This document shows positions 39,502-48,392 of a DNA stretch of 64,000 nucleotides, piece by piece (the first letter of the stretch is position 1; every line of letters begins with the position of its first letter). This DNA comes from Shewanella amazonensis SB2B (GTDB lineage Bacteria; Pseudomonadota; Gammaproteobacteria; Enterobacterales; Shewanellaceae). Location of the stretch: the NCBI RefSeq assembly GCF_000015245.1, contig NC_008700.1, positions 371,001 to 435,000 on the forward strand. The letters are read 5' to 3'. A program made the position numbers and the translations under genes. Under the pieces are notes generated by a model. The model worked only from the letters and a program-made list of their open reading frames with translations. It was not told where the DNA came from and made no database searches.

Positions 39502-40989
39502 GTGGACAAGCAATATGTGGTTGCGCTGGATCAGGGCACAACCAGTTCCCGCGCCATTGTTTTTGACCGGGATGCCAACCTGGTGGCGGTGTCGCAGCGC
39601 GAATTCACTCAAATTTACCCCAAGGGCGGCTGGGTCGAGCACGACCCCATGGAGATCTGGGCATCCCAGAGCTCGACCCTGATTGAAGTCCTGGCCCGTG
39701 CCGGTATTCACAGCGATGAAGTGGCTGCTATAGGTATCACCAATCAGCGTGAAACCACCATCATCTGGGACAAACTCACGGGTAAACCTGTGTGCAATGC
39801 CATCGTATGGCAGTGCCGCCGCAGTGCCGCGATCTGTGAAGCGCTTAAAGCTCAGGGTTTGGAGCCGCTGTTTCGCGATAAAACAGGCCTCCTGCTCGAC
39901 CCTTATTTTTCCGGCACCAAAATCAAATGGATTCTGGACAATGTGCCCGGTGTGCGTGAGCGTGCCGACGCGGGTGAGCTGCTGTTTGGCACCGTGGATA
40001 CCTGGCTGGTGTGGAAACTCACCGAAGGTAAGGTCCATGTCACCGACCCCACCAATGCTTCACGCACCCTGATGTACAATATCCATTCTGGCGAATGGGA
40101 CTCGGAGTTGCTGAAGGCGCTGGATATTCCAGCCAGCTTATTGCCAGAGGTAAAGTCGTCTCAGGCGGTGTATGGCACCACCCGTATCGCCGGTGAGGGT
40201 ACTGAAATCCCGGTGGCAGGTATGGCCGGCGATCAGCAGGCGGCGTTGTTTGGCCAGCTGTGTGTCGAGCCCGGTATGGCCAAAAATACCTACGGTACCG
40301 GCTGCTTTTTGCTGATGAATACGGGTAAACAAGCTGTCAAATCAGAGCATGGTCTGCTGACTACCATTGCCGTGGGCGATGATGGTGGTATCAGCTATGC
40401 ACTGGAGGGCGCCGTGTTTATGGGCGGTGCCACCATTCAGTGGCTTAGGGACGAGCTGGGGCTGATTCGTGATGCCAGCGATACCGAATATTTTGCGTCC
40501 AAGGTTGACGACACTAATGGCGTGTATCTGGTACCGGCCTTTGTGGGCCTTGGCGCGCCTTATTGGGATCCGGATGCCCGCGGCACCTTGGTTGGGCTGA
40601 CCCGCGGTGCTAACCGTAACCACATCATCCGGGCGGCGCTGGAATCCATTGCCTACCAAAGCCGTGACCTGCTGGATGCCATGAGCAAAGACAGCGGCGT
40701 GGCGCTCAAACAGCTCAAGGTGGATGGCGGCGCGGTAGCCAACGATTTTTTGATGCAGTTTCAGGCCGATATCTCGGGAGTTGAAGTGCTGCGCCCGGCA
40801 CAGACGGAAACCACCGCTATGGGCGCGGCGTTCCTTGGTGGTCTCGCCGTCGGTTTCTGGTCCAATGTGGATGAAATACGGCACAAGAGCGGCATAGACA
40901 GGCGCTTTGTGCCACTGATGGATGATAAAGAAAGAGCGACGCTTTACCTTGGATGGCAAGATGCTGTGCGCCGAAGCCTGAGTAGCTGA
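39502..40989 (+). CDS. glpK: Glycerol kinase
   Basis: A 495-residue FGGY-family kinase turning glycerol to sn-glycerol-3-phosphate. Motifs: ALDQGTTSSRAIVFD near 7, GITNQRETTIIWDK near 80, WKLTEGKVHVTDPTNASRT near 172, MAGDQQAALFGQ near 240 and DGGAVANDFLMQ near 412. Starts at GTG with AGGA upstream. No glpF or glpD lies beside it in this window, so the operon partner is elsewhere. Confidence 0.96.
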   Translation: MDKQYVVALDQGTTSSRAIVFDRDANLVAVSQREFTQIYPKGGWVEHDPMEIWASQSSTLIEVLARAGIHSDEVAAIGITNQRETTIIWDKLTGKPVCNAIVWQCRRSAAICEALKAQGLEPLFRDKTGLLLDPYFSGTKIKWILDNVPGVRERADAGELLFGTVDTWLVWKLTEGKVHVTDPTNASRTLMYNIHSGEWDSELLKALDIPASLLPEVKSSQAVYGTTRIAGEGTEIPVAGMAGDQQAALFGQLCVEPGMAKNTYGTGCFLLMNTGKQAVKSEHGLLTTIAVGDDGGISYALEGAVFMGGATIQWLRDELGLIRDASDTEYFASKVDDTNGVYLVPAFVGLGAPYWDPDARGTLVGLTRGANRNHIIRAALESIAYQSRDLLDAMSKDSGVALKQLKVDGGAVANDFLMQFQADISGVEVLRPAQTETTAMGAAFLGGLAVGFWSNVDEIRHKSGIDRRFVPLMDDKERATLYLGWQDAVRRSLSS

Positions 40990-41013
40990 TTTTAAAGCGT
41001 TATTTGTCAGCAA

Positions 41014-41286
41014 CTAAACTTCAATATCGATATGACTACCAGTGCGGCGGGCGCGCCGCTCTACTGCTGGCTTACTGACACTCTCCCTGGGTTTGGGTTG
41101 GCCTTTGTTATCATCCGCTTGACCCTGTTTGTGAGCAATATCAGGCGGTAGTTGAGACTGAGGGGCCTCATGGCTATCTTTGTCGATAGCCGTATCATTA
41201 TCCAGCTGTTTCACCCGGCGGCTCCGCTCCAGCGTTGCCTTTACCGGTCTTGCCAACATGGCATATATGCTGTCCAATCCACTCAT
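41014..41286 (-). CDS. Hypothetical protein with disordered C-terminus
   Basis: A 90-residue protein. AGGAGG before ATG 41286 sets the start. The first 30 residues (SGLDSIYAMLARPVKATLERSR) may form an amphipathic helix; the rest is polar, with Gln, Pro and charged residues, and ends GSHIDIEV. No family is known to me. It is convergent with glpK and lies 51 bp past the PepSY-ferredoxin gene, so it may be a third member of that operon. Confidence 0.6.
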   Translation of the reverse strand: MSGLDSIYAMLARPVKATLERSRRVKQLDNDTAIDKDSHEAPQSQLPPDIAHKQGQADDNKGQPKPRESVSKPAVERRARRTGSHIDIEV

Positions 41287-41337
41287 TCCCGCCTCCTGTG
41301 CTTCCTGCACTGGTTATCGGCATTTGCTGCCTAATAT

Positions 41338-42378
41338 TTAGACATTTTCGTTGCGGGCGGGTTCGGATACCTGACACTGCTTATGCCAATAGCGCTCCTG
41401 GGCTTTGTTAGCGAGCCTGACTCGGCCGGTATAAGTGCCATGTTGGCAAGCGAGACGATGCCCTTGCTCTACTTTTTTCCCAAGACGTTTGATATCGGCC
41501 TCGGTGGCCGTGGGTGGAGCATCGATAAACACCAGAGTGCAGAGGCCACAGCTGCCGCCGCCGCCACATTGGGTTGGCAGCAGGGGCCGCTCGGCGTTAA
41601 TGCTTTCAAGTAAGGAGGGGCCGGCACAAAACTGGCCAAGTGCGCTGCCTTGGGTATCCAGCACAAAAAGGCATGGATTGCTTTTTCTATCGTCCGCTTT
41701 GTGCCAACGATAAAACCCTGCCTGCCAGCGCTGCCACACGACCAGAGCGCCTGTGAATACCATCAGCAATGTCAGTAACGCAAAAACGCGGATCCCGATA
41801 TGGTTAAACGCAATGCCATTACCCGGGGCGTAGTCCATAAAGTGCAGCATCAGCAGCAGCTCTTTAAGGTCAGATCCCATGTCTTTATGGCCAAGGAGTT
41901 TGCCACTGTCGGCATCGACCAGCACGCGGGTATCTCTGGCGGTTTGGGATTGGAACAGTGCGACCTTGGCCGAGTCGGGGAAACCAATCTCATTGCCGCG
42001 CACATATTGCAGCTCGGGTGTCAGTGGCACACTGATACTTGCAGCCGCAATTTCACGGAGCAAAGTATCATCCAGCTTCAGAGGTTCCAGCGTGTCAGCC
42101 CAAAGACTCATACTCTGTTCGCCAAGTTGTACCCGATAGACCGGCCGCGATAACAGGTTGTCCAGGCGTATTTCAGTGACGGCGTTGGACAGTGAGATTC
42201 TCTCAGGGTCGAAATGCAGTGCTGTGCCAATCGGTGTGTGTATTGCGTCAACGCGATAACGATTTGAATCCAGGTAATCTTCATCAATCAGACTCAACGT
42301 CAGGCCAGAGCCGAGCCACAACAGCATTTGCAAACCGCACATAGCTGCAAGATAAAGATGCCACTTTAACCAGTTCAT
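41338..42378 (-). CDS. PepSY membrane protein fused to a 2Fe-2S ferredoxin domain
   Basis: A 346-residue protein. An N-terminal membrane helix (about 6-30), a periplasmic PepSY-like region (about 35-185), a helical hairpin with FMDYAPGN and a second membrane segment (about 205-230) are followed by a C-terminal plant-type ferredoxin domain with CGGGGSCGLCTL and a later C in RLACQHGTY. The four cysteines can hold a 2Fe-2S cluster. It should move electrons across or at the membrane. Overlaps the upstream PepSY gene by ATGA. Confidence 0.82.
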   Translation of the reverse strand: MNWLKWHLYLAAMCGLQMLLWLGSGLTLSLIDEDYLDSNRYRVDAIHTPIGTALHFDPERISLSNAVTEIRLDNLLSRPVYRVQLGEQSMSLWADTLEPLKLDDTLLREIAAASISVPLTPELQYVRGNEIGFPDSAKVALFQSQTARDTRVLVDADSGKLLGHKDMGSDLKELLLMLHFMDYAPGNGIAFNHIGIRVFALLTLLMVFTGALVVWQRWQAGFYRWHKADDRKSNPCLFVLDTQGSALGQFCAGPSLLESINAERPLLPTQCGGGGSCGLCTLVFIDAPPTATEADIKRLGKKVEQGHRLACQHGTYTGRVRLANKAQERYWHKQCQVSEPARNENV

Positions 42379-43091
42379 GCCTTTGTCTCCGGTTTTTCGT
42401 GCTCCGGAGCAGGCTTTAAACTGCGCCATGCCAGTAATACCCCTGTTAGAGCCAGTAATAACGCCAGCAACGACGCGATGCGAAGCAGATTATTGTGGAT
42501 ATTGTCACGCTCAAGGTAATCCATGATGTGCAGCATCCACAGGAAGTCAAACAGGCGCCAGCCGTCATACCGCTTACCGACGAGCTCGCCGGTACTGGCC
42601 GAGAAATAAAGACTGGGTGAAAGAGATGCATCAAAATCAACACGATACAGAGGTAAGAGCCGCGGGCTCATTTCTGCAGGGGCTTGCTCCTCATAGAGGC
42701 TCACTTTGACAATAGGATCGTCACTTGTATATACAAGCTTCGCCCGGGCCCTTATTGAGGCTTCATCCGGTGGTGTTAGCAGCTCACCTGTCTTGGCGTC
42801 AATGGCCCTGGCTATGCCACCATCTTTAAAGAAATACACGGGGCCTTGGGGTGTCTGCTTCAGACGAATGTGCATCGCACCCGGGTAGTCGGCTTTGACA
42901 CCGTCGAAGGTGAGTCGTACCTGAGCATGATCGATCGGGAGTAAAGGTTCGGCCACCAGATGATCGCCATGAATATCGTCTATGTCGGTTAGCACCATAT
43001 AGGCACCGCTGATGGACCAGAGCAAGACTTGTATCCCTATCAGTGGTGCCAACAGCCGGTGCCAGCGTCTAACTTGTGTGATTGATGCCAT
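42375..43091 (-). CDS. PepSY domain membrane protein
   Basis: A 238-residue protein. An N-terminal membrane helix (WHRLLAPLIGIQVLLWSISGAYMVL), a periplasmic domain with PepSY-type repeats (GAMHIRLKQTPQGPVYFFKDGG, AIDAKTGELLTPP) and a C-terminal helix with LLRIASLLALLLALTGVLLAW follow. FLWMLHIMDY matches the paired LLLMLHFMDY of the ferredoxin fusion. The domain resembles PepSY-associated membrane proteins of ferric reductase type. Upstream partner of the next gene, coupled by ATGA. A redox or iron role is inferred. Confidence 0.8.
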   Translation of the reverse strand: MASITQVRRWHRLLAPLIGIQVLLWSISGAYMVLTDIDDIHGDHLVAEPLLPIDHAQVRLTFDGVKADYPGAMHIRLKQTPQGPVYFFKDGGIARAIDAKTGELLTPPDEASIRARAKLVYTSDDPIVKVSLYEEQAPAEMSPRLLPLYRVDFDASLSPSLYFSASTGELVGKRYDGWRLFDFLWMLHIMDYLERDNIHNNLLRIASLLALLLALTGVLLAWRSLKPAPEHEKPETKA

Positions 43092-43350
43092 TAAAAGGGG
43101 TTAATCAGTCGAAGGTGTCACGCATCTTCACAGATTTGTGGGAGCCAGTTCAAGGTTGAAAATCCACCTTTTGTTTCTAAAAAGGGACAGCACCTCACCA
43201 TCCCGGGAAGATTATCAAAAATTCACTGGCATTTAATGTGTGTTTTTTCCACTGTTTAGCAAAATTTTGCCACTTTTCTCCACGCGAACAACAAAGTTTA
43301 AACTTCGCGCGAGGCCGCTTGCCGTCTGGATTTATCGCTATTTTGTGCCC

Positions 43351-43380
43351 TTGACATAGGTTGCGCACTGTCCCTACACT
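43351..43380 (+). promoter_or_regulatory. Main promoter of the mra/fts cluster
   Basis: TTGACA (43351-43356), 18-bp spacer, TACACT (43375-43380). It lies 65 bp before the mraZ start and just upstream of the MraZ-type repeats. Confidence 0.75.
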
Positions 43381-43388
43381 TAGCAATT

Positions 43389-43413
43389 GTGGGAAATTGT
43401 GGATCTTTGTGGA
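43389..43413 (+). promoter_or_regulatory. MraZ operator, three 10-bp repeats
   Basis: GTGGG at 43389, GTGGA at 43399 and GTGGA at 43409 follow each other at exactly 10-bp intervals. Known MraZ sites are TGGGN repeats separated by 5 nt. Lying at and beyond the transcription start, they predict MraZ autorepression. Confidence 0.82.
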
Positions 43414-43445
43414 TCACGTAACCTCAACAGGGGAAACAGACGACA

Positions 43446-43904
43446 GTGTTCAAAGGGGCCAGTGCAATCAATCTTGATGCCAAAGGACGGATCGCGATTC
43501 CAACGCGATACCGCGAACCCCTGTTGTCCGCCCATGAGGGCAAGTTGGTTATCACGGTAGACATTCAGGCAAATTGCCTGCTTATCTATCCGGCGGATGA
43601 GTGGAGCCTGATTGAAGCCAAGTTACTGAAACTGTCCGATACCCAGCCCACAGAACGTGCGCTTAAGCGGATGTTGCTCGGCTATGCCCACGAGATAGAA
43701 ATGGACAGCAACGGCCGCTTGCTGTTACCGCCCCCTCTGCGTCAGTACGCTCAGCTGGACAAGAAAGCCATGCTGGTGGGGCAACTGAACAAGTTCGAGT
43801 TATGGGACGAAGCCCAGTGGCAGGCCCAGATCCAAAGTGCGCAGGATGTTATCCGCAGCGAGGATCTGGCAGCCAATGAGCGTCTTGCAGATTTTTCGCT
43901 CTGA
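43446..43904 (+). CDS. mraZ: Transcriptional regulator MraZ
   Basis: A 152-residue protein with two AbrB/MraZ half domains, each with a D-x-x-x-R motif: INLDAKGRIAIPTRYRE near 8 and MDSNGRLLLPPPLR near 84. It binds the repeats at its own promoter and controls the division and cell-wall cluster. Starts at GTG with AGGGGA upstream. First gene of the operon. Length matches the family. Confidence 0.96.
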   Translation: MFKGASAINLDAKGRIAIPTRYREPLLSAHEGKLVITVDIQANCLLIYPADEWSLIEAKLLKLSDTQPTERALKRMLLGYAHEIEMDSNGRLLLPPPLRQYAQLDKKAMLVGQLNKFELWDEAQWQAQIQSAQDVIRSEDLAANERLADFSL

Positions 43905-43935
43905 TGAGTGAACCCAAGGATATAAGAAGAACGCG

Positions 43936-44877
43936 ATGAGCCAGGATTTTGCCCATTTATCCGTACTGCTTGCTGAGACCGTTGACGGGCTCAATATTCG
44001 AGCTGACGGCATTTATATTGACGGTACTTTTGGCCGTGGCGGGCATTCCCGTGAGGTATTGTCGCGTCTGGGGGTTGATGGACGCCTGATTGCTATCGAC
44101 AGAGATCCTCAGGCCATCAAGGCGGCAGAGCAGTTTGCAAACGACAGTCGCTTCCAGATAGTACACGGCGGCTTTGGTCAACTGGCCAACTACGTTGAAG
44201 AGCTGGGCCTTGTTGGCAAGATTGATGGGGTCCTGCTGGACTTGGGCGTATCCTCTCCACAGCTTGACGATGCTGAACGGGGTTTCAGCTTTTTACGCGA
44301 CGGTCCATTGGATATGCGCATGGATAACTCCCAGGGTGAAACGGCGGCCCAATGGTTGGCCCGGGCTGAAATTGAAGACATGGCATGGGTGTTTAAAACC
44401 TATGGCGAAGAGCGAAACGCACGCCACATCGCTCGCTGTATCGCAGCCGATAGAGAAAAAACGCCTTTTACCCGGACCAAACAACTGGCAGACCTGATAG
44501 CCAGAGTCGCTAAAAGTAAAGAGCGTAACAAGCACCCTGCAACCCGCGTTTTCCAGGCAATCCGCATTTACATCAACAGCGAACTTGAACAGATCGATCA
44601 GGCGCTGGAAGGGGCACTCAAGGTGCTCGCTCCCCACGGCCGTCTTTCCATCATCAGTTTCCACTCTTTGGAAGATCGCATTGTGAAGCGTTTTATCCGT
44701 CGACACAGCCAAGGGGAGGAGTTACCCCATGGTTTGCCGGTAACCGAAGCGCAGCTGAATAAATCACGTACTCTGATGCCCGTGGGAAAAGCCATGAAGC
44801 CGTCAGATGTAGAAATTGAACAAAATGCCAGGGCGCGCAGCTCGGTACTGAGAGTGGCAGAGCGCCTGCCATTCTGA
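43936..44877 (+). CDS. rsmH: 16S rRNA m4C1402 methyltransferase
   Basis: A 313-residue SAM enzyme methylating C1402 of 16S rRNA. SAM loop IDGTFGRGGHSREVL near 30, IAIDRDPQAI near 54, DGVLLDLGVSSPQLDDAERGFSF near 98 and KRFIRRHS near 253. It has the long insertion typical of RsmH (MraW). Second gene of the cluster, overlapping no neighbour. Confidence 0.97.
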   Translation: MSQDFAHLSVLLAETVDGLNIRADGIYIDGTFGRGGHSREVLSRLGVDGRLIAIDRDPQAIKAAEQFANDSRFQIVHGGFGQLANYVEELGLVGKIDGVLLDLGVSSPQLDDAERGFSFLRDGPLDMRMDNSQGETAAQWLARAEIEDMAWVFKTYGEERNARHIARCIAADREKTPFTRTKQLADLIARVAKSKERNKHPATRVFQAIRIYINSELEQIDQALEGALKVLAPHGRLSIISFHSLEDRIVKRFIRRHSQGEELPHGLPVTEAQLNKSRTLMPVGKAMKPSDVEIEQNARARSSVLRVAERLPF

Positions 44878-44887
44878 GGAGTTACCG

Positions 44888-45199
44888 ATGAGTAAGCCGC
44901 TGAGTTTGCCACGTATTGTGTTGATGGACCTGTGGCATCACAAATGGACGTTTTTACTCGCGCTCTGTGTGATGTTGAATGGTGTAGCAGTTGTATATAC
45001 AAGCCATGTCAGCCGTAAACTGACGTCAGAAGAAGCGCTGTTGATGCAGGAGCGGGATCGGCTGAACATTGAATGGCGAAATCTGTTGCTTGAAGAGCAA
45101 TCGCTGGCAGAGCACAGCAGGATCACAAGGATAGCGACTAAGGAACTGAATATGGTCAGACCCCTTCCCAATGAAGAAGTGGTAGTGAGAGTGCCATGA
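44888..45199 (+). CDS. ftsL: Cell division protein FtsL
   Basis: A 103-residue bitopic membrane protein. A cytoplasmic start is followed by a helix (FLLALCVMLNGVAVVYTSHV, about 20-40) and a periplasmic leucine-zipper-like coiled coil (ALLMQERDRLNIEWRNLLLEEQSLAEHSR). It joins FtsB and FtsQ in the septal complex and recruits FtsW-FtsI. ATG overlaps none; its stop overlaps the ftsI ATG (45196). Short but clear by position and pattern. Confidence 0.93.
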   Translation: MSKPLSLPRIVLMDLWHHKWTFLLALCVMLNGVAVVYTSHVSRKLTSEEALLMQERDRLNIEWRNLLLEEQSLAEHSRITRIATKELNMVRPLPNEEVVVRVP

Positions 45200-46932
45200 G
45201 TAAGCAGGCAAAACGCAACCAGAAAGCACAACCCATCCCATGGCGTCTTTACGTTGTGGTGGGCTTTGTGTGTCTGCTGTTTACCAGTCTGGTTGGCCGC
45301 GCCGCTTATATTCAGTTGATTGAGCCTGACAAACTGCGCCGTGAAAGCGATATGCGCACTCTGCGTACCAGCAGCAGCGACGTGCAGCGGGGGCTTATCA
45401 CCGACCGCAATGGTGAAATGCTGGCCGTGAGTGTGCCGGTGCAGGCGGTATACGCGGATCCCAAAGAGGTCCACGATAAAAATGGCTTTGCTGATATGCG
45501 TCGTTGGCAGGCTCTGGCTGACGTACTCCACGAAAAGCCAGATGCCCTGATTTCCCGGGTTCAAGACAACCCAAGTAAACGCTTTACCTATCTGAAACGG
45601 CAAATCACCCCCGCAGTGGCAGAGTATATTCGCCAACTCAAGTTGCCCGGTGTTTACCTTAAACCCGAATCACGCCGCTACTATCCGGCCGGGGAGATCA
45701 CCGCCCAGCTGATTGGGGTAACCAATATTGATGACGTGGGTATCGAAGGGATTGAAAGTACCTACAATAACTGGCTGACAGGAACCCCTGCCAAGCAGAA
45801 AGTCCGCAAATCCCGTGATGGCCATGTGGTTGAGCGTTTGGACATAGTGCAGGAAGGTGAGAGTCCCAACGACCTGGTGCTCAGCATTGATCAGCGCATC
45901 CAGCAGCTTGCCTACCGGGAGCTGAAGCGCGCCACCGAGATGCATCAGGCGACCTCTGGCTCTGTGGTGGTGATCGATGTGCTGACAGGTGAAGTGCTGG
46001 CCATGGCCAACACCCCGTCCTACAACCCCAACAGCCGTGATGACTGGCAAAGCTTCAAGATGCGTAACCGTGCGGTGACTGACACCTTCGAGCCCGGCTC
46101 AACGGTAAAACCCTTTGTGGTGGCCGCCGCGCTGGAGTCTGGCACTGTCAAAGCATCTGACATTATCCCCACATCGCCCGGCTGGATGCGTCTGGGCGGA
46201 CGCCAGGTCCGCGATTCCAACAATTACGGTGACATGTCGCTGACCAAAATTCTGGTGAAGTCGAGCAACATGGGCGTTGCCAAACTCTCCCTCGGTATGC
46301 CGGTAGAGCAGCTGCTTGGTACTTACTACTCCATCGGTTTGGGCAATTATTCGGGTATTGGATTACCGGGCGAAAGTGCCGGCCTCATCCAGGAAAAACA
46401 TCGCTGGTCTGATTTTGAGCGTGCGACACTGGCCTTTGGTTACGGCCTGACTACCACCACGCTGCAGCTGGCACGCATGTATGCAACCCTGGGTAACGGT
46501 GGTGTGCTTTATCCCGCATCCATTCTGAAGTTGAAGCAAAAACCCGAAGGTCAGCAGGTGTTGTCACCTCAGGTGGCCAACAACGTAATGAACATGTTGG
46601 TGGGTGTAACTGAGCAGGGTGGTACGGCGCGCAAGGCCCATATCGACGGTTATCCTGTCGCAGGTAAAACAGGTACCAGCCGCAAAGCGGTGGCTGGCGG
46701 TTACGGTGACGATTATCTGGCCACTTTCGCCGGGGTTGCCCCCGTCAATAACCCCCGGCTTGCCATTGCGGTGGTTATCAACGAACCCAAGGGTGACAGA
46801 TATTATGGCGGCGATGTGTCGGCGCCTGTGTTTTCAAAGGTGATGGCCGGTGCACTGCAAATGCTGAACGTTGAGCCCATCAGTACCCGCGAGCAAGTGC
46901 AGCTGGCGGCGAATTTGCGGGAGGCCGAATGA
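45196..46932 (+). CDS. ftsI: Septal peptidoglycan transpeptidase PBP3
   Basis: A 578-residue monofunctional class B penicillin-binding protein. A membrane helix (about 15-38), a pedestal domain (about 60-230) and a transpeptidase domain follow. Active site: STVKPF (Ser of S-x-x-K), KSSNMG (SSN) and KTGTSRKA (KTG). It crosslinks septal glycan with FtsW. Overlaps ftsL and, by ATG in TGATG, murE. Confidence 0.97.
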   Translation: MSKQAKRNQKAQPIPWRLYVVVGFVCLLFTSLVGRAAYIQLIEPDKLRRESDMRTLRTSSSDVQRGLITDRNGEMLAVSVPVQAVYADPKEVHDKNGFADMRRWQALADVLHEKPDALISRVQDNPSKRFTYLKRQITPAVAEYIRQLKLPGVYLKPESRRYYPAGEITAQLIGVTNIDDVGIEGIESTYNNWLTGTPAKQKVRKSRDGHVVERLDIVQEGESPNDLVLSIDQRIQQLAYRELKRATEMHQATSGSVVVIDVLTGEVLAMANTPSYNPNSRDDWQSFKMRNRAVTDTFEPGSTVKPFVVAAALESGTVKASDIIPTSPGWMRLGGRQVRDSNNYGDMSLTKILVKSSNMGVAKLSLGMPVEQLLGTYYSIGLGNYSGIGLPGESAGLIQEKHRWSDFERATLAFGYGLTTTTLQLARMYATLGNGGVLYPASILKLKQKPEGQQVLSPQVANNVMNMLVGVTEQGGTARKAHIDGYPVAGKTGTSRKAVAGGYGDDYLATFAGVAPVNNPRLAIAVVINEPKGDRYYGGDVSAPVFSKVMAGALQMLNVEPISTREQVQLAANLREAE

Positions 46933-48392
46933 TGTTGCTGAAAGACTTATTGGCCCCCTGGTTTCATTACGCAGGTACTGAGTCGGTTCACGCCCCTGTG
47001 ATAGACAGTCGGCAGTTAACCGCTGGCGGCCTGTTCATTGCTGTGCCGGGTTACAAAACCGATGGAAGGGCCTATCTTGACGCTGCGTTTGCCAAGGGCG
47101 CGGCAGCGGCACTGGTACACACAGATGACCCGGATGAGCATGGTAAGGTCAGCTATGAGCCCGGACTTTGTATCGCCTTTTTCCAACTGAATCGCCAGGT
47201 GTCGGCGGTGGCTCGGCAATATTACGCCCTGACGAGGGGCAAGCTCAGGGTGGTGGGGGTTACCGGCACCAATGGCAAAACCTCGGTCAGCCAACTGATT
47301 GCCCAACTTACAGAACTTTTGGGCGACAAGGCCGCAGTAATGGGCACCCTCGGCAATGGCCTTTGGGGGCAGTTACAGGATGTGGGCAACACCACCGCCG
47401 ATGCGGTGCGTGTGATGGCCGATCTCTATGACTTCGAGCATCAGGGCGCCAAGGTGTGCGCAATGGAAGTCTCCAGCCATGGTCTGGTGCAGGGCCGGGT
47501 AGAGGCTGTGCCGTTCGAGGTGGCCGTGTTTACCAATCTCAGCCGTGATCATCTGGATTACCACGGCGATATGGATAACTACGCCGCAGCCAAGCGTCGT
47601 CTCTTTGCGTTTGGCAGCTTAAGTGCCCGTGTTATCAATCTCGACGATAAAGTCGGTGAGCAATGGTTTGACGGCATGGGCTGTGCCACTGGATTCAGCT
47701 GTCTTGGACATGCCAAGGCAGATTGGCGTTTTGAGAACGCTCATTTTCACCATGCGGGCTTCAGTGCAAACCTGGTATGGCCGGGTGGGCAGAAGCCCCT
47801 GGAATGCCGATTACTGGGCGCTTTCAATCTTTCCAATCTGCTCGCAGCCCTGTGCGCCATGGCGCAACTGGGATATCAGGTGCCGGACTTGGTCGCGGCT
47901 GCGGCCAAACTCGAAGCCGTCCCCGGACGGATGGAGTGTTTCCCCCGTAAAGATGGCGTCTCCCTTGTAGTGGATTATGCCCACACGCCCGATGCCATAG
48001 AGCAGGCGCTCAAAGCGGCCCGTCATCACTGTGAAGGGGCGCTTTGGATTGTATTTGGCTGTGGCGGGGACAGAGACAAGGGGAAGCGGCCGCTGATGGC
48101 CGAAGCGGCAGAAGCCTTCGCCGATTGCCTGGTGCTGACGTCGGATAATGCCCGCAGCGAAGACCCGGCAGTCATTTTGGAAGATATGAAAGCAGGTCTT
48201 GATGCCCCAGAACGTGCCCTGTGTATGGTCGACAGGGTTGCAGCCATACGTCACGCAGTGTCGATGGCCAAACCGGGGGATCTCATTTTGCTGGCCGGTA
48301 AGGGGCATGAGACCTATCAAGAGATAGCCGGTGTTAAACATGAATATGATGAGCGTGCCCTGGCACGGGTGTTAAGCGAGGAAAATCTGTGA
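46929..48392 (+). CDS. murE: UDP-MurNAc-tripeptide synthetase
   Basis: A 487-residue ATP-grasp-independent Mur ligase adding meso-diaminopimelate (DNPR-type motif is replaced by DNARSEDP, as in Gram-negative MurE). P-loop GVTGTNGKTSVSQ near 109, then the central domain with MEVSSHGL and the C-terminal VDYAHTPDAI and GCGGDRDKGKRP. Overlaps ftsI; its stop overlaps the murF GTG. Confidence 0.96.
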   Translation: MMLLKDLLAPWFHYAGTESVHAPVIDSRQLTAGGLFIAVPGYKTDGRAYLDAAFAKGAAAALVHTDDPDEHGKVSYEPGLCIAFFQLNRQVSAVARQYYALTRGKLRVVGVTGTNGKTSVSQLIAQLTELLGDKAAVMGTLGNGLWGQLQDVGNTTADAVRVMADLYDFEHQGAKVCAMEVSSHGLVQGRVEAVPFEVAVFTNLSRDHLDYHGDMDNYAAAKRRLFAFGSLSARVINLDDKVGEQWFDGMGCATGFSCLGHAKADWRFENAHFHHAGFSANLVWPGGQKPLECRLLGAFNLSNLLAALCAMAQLGYQVPDLVAAAAKLEAVPGRMECFPRKDGVSLVVDYAHTPDAIEQALKAARHHCEGALWIVFGCGGDRDKGKRPLMAEAAEAFADCLVLTSDNARSEDPAVILEDMKAGLDAPERALCMVDRVAAIRHAVSMAKPGDLILLAGKGHETYQEIAGVKHEYDERALARVLSEENL

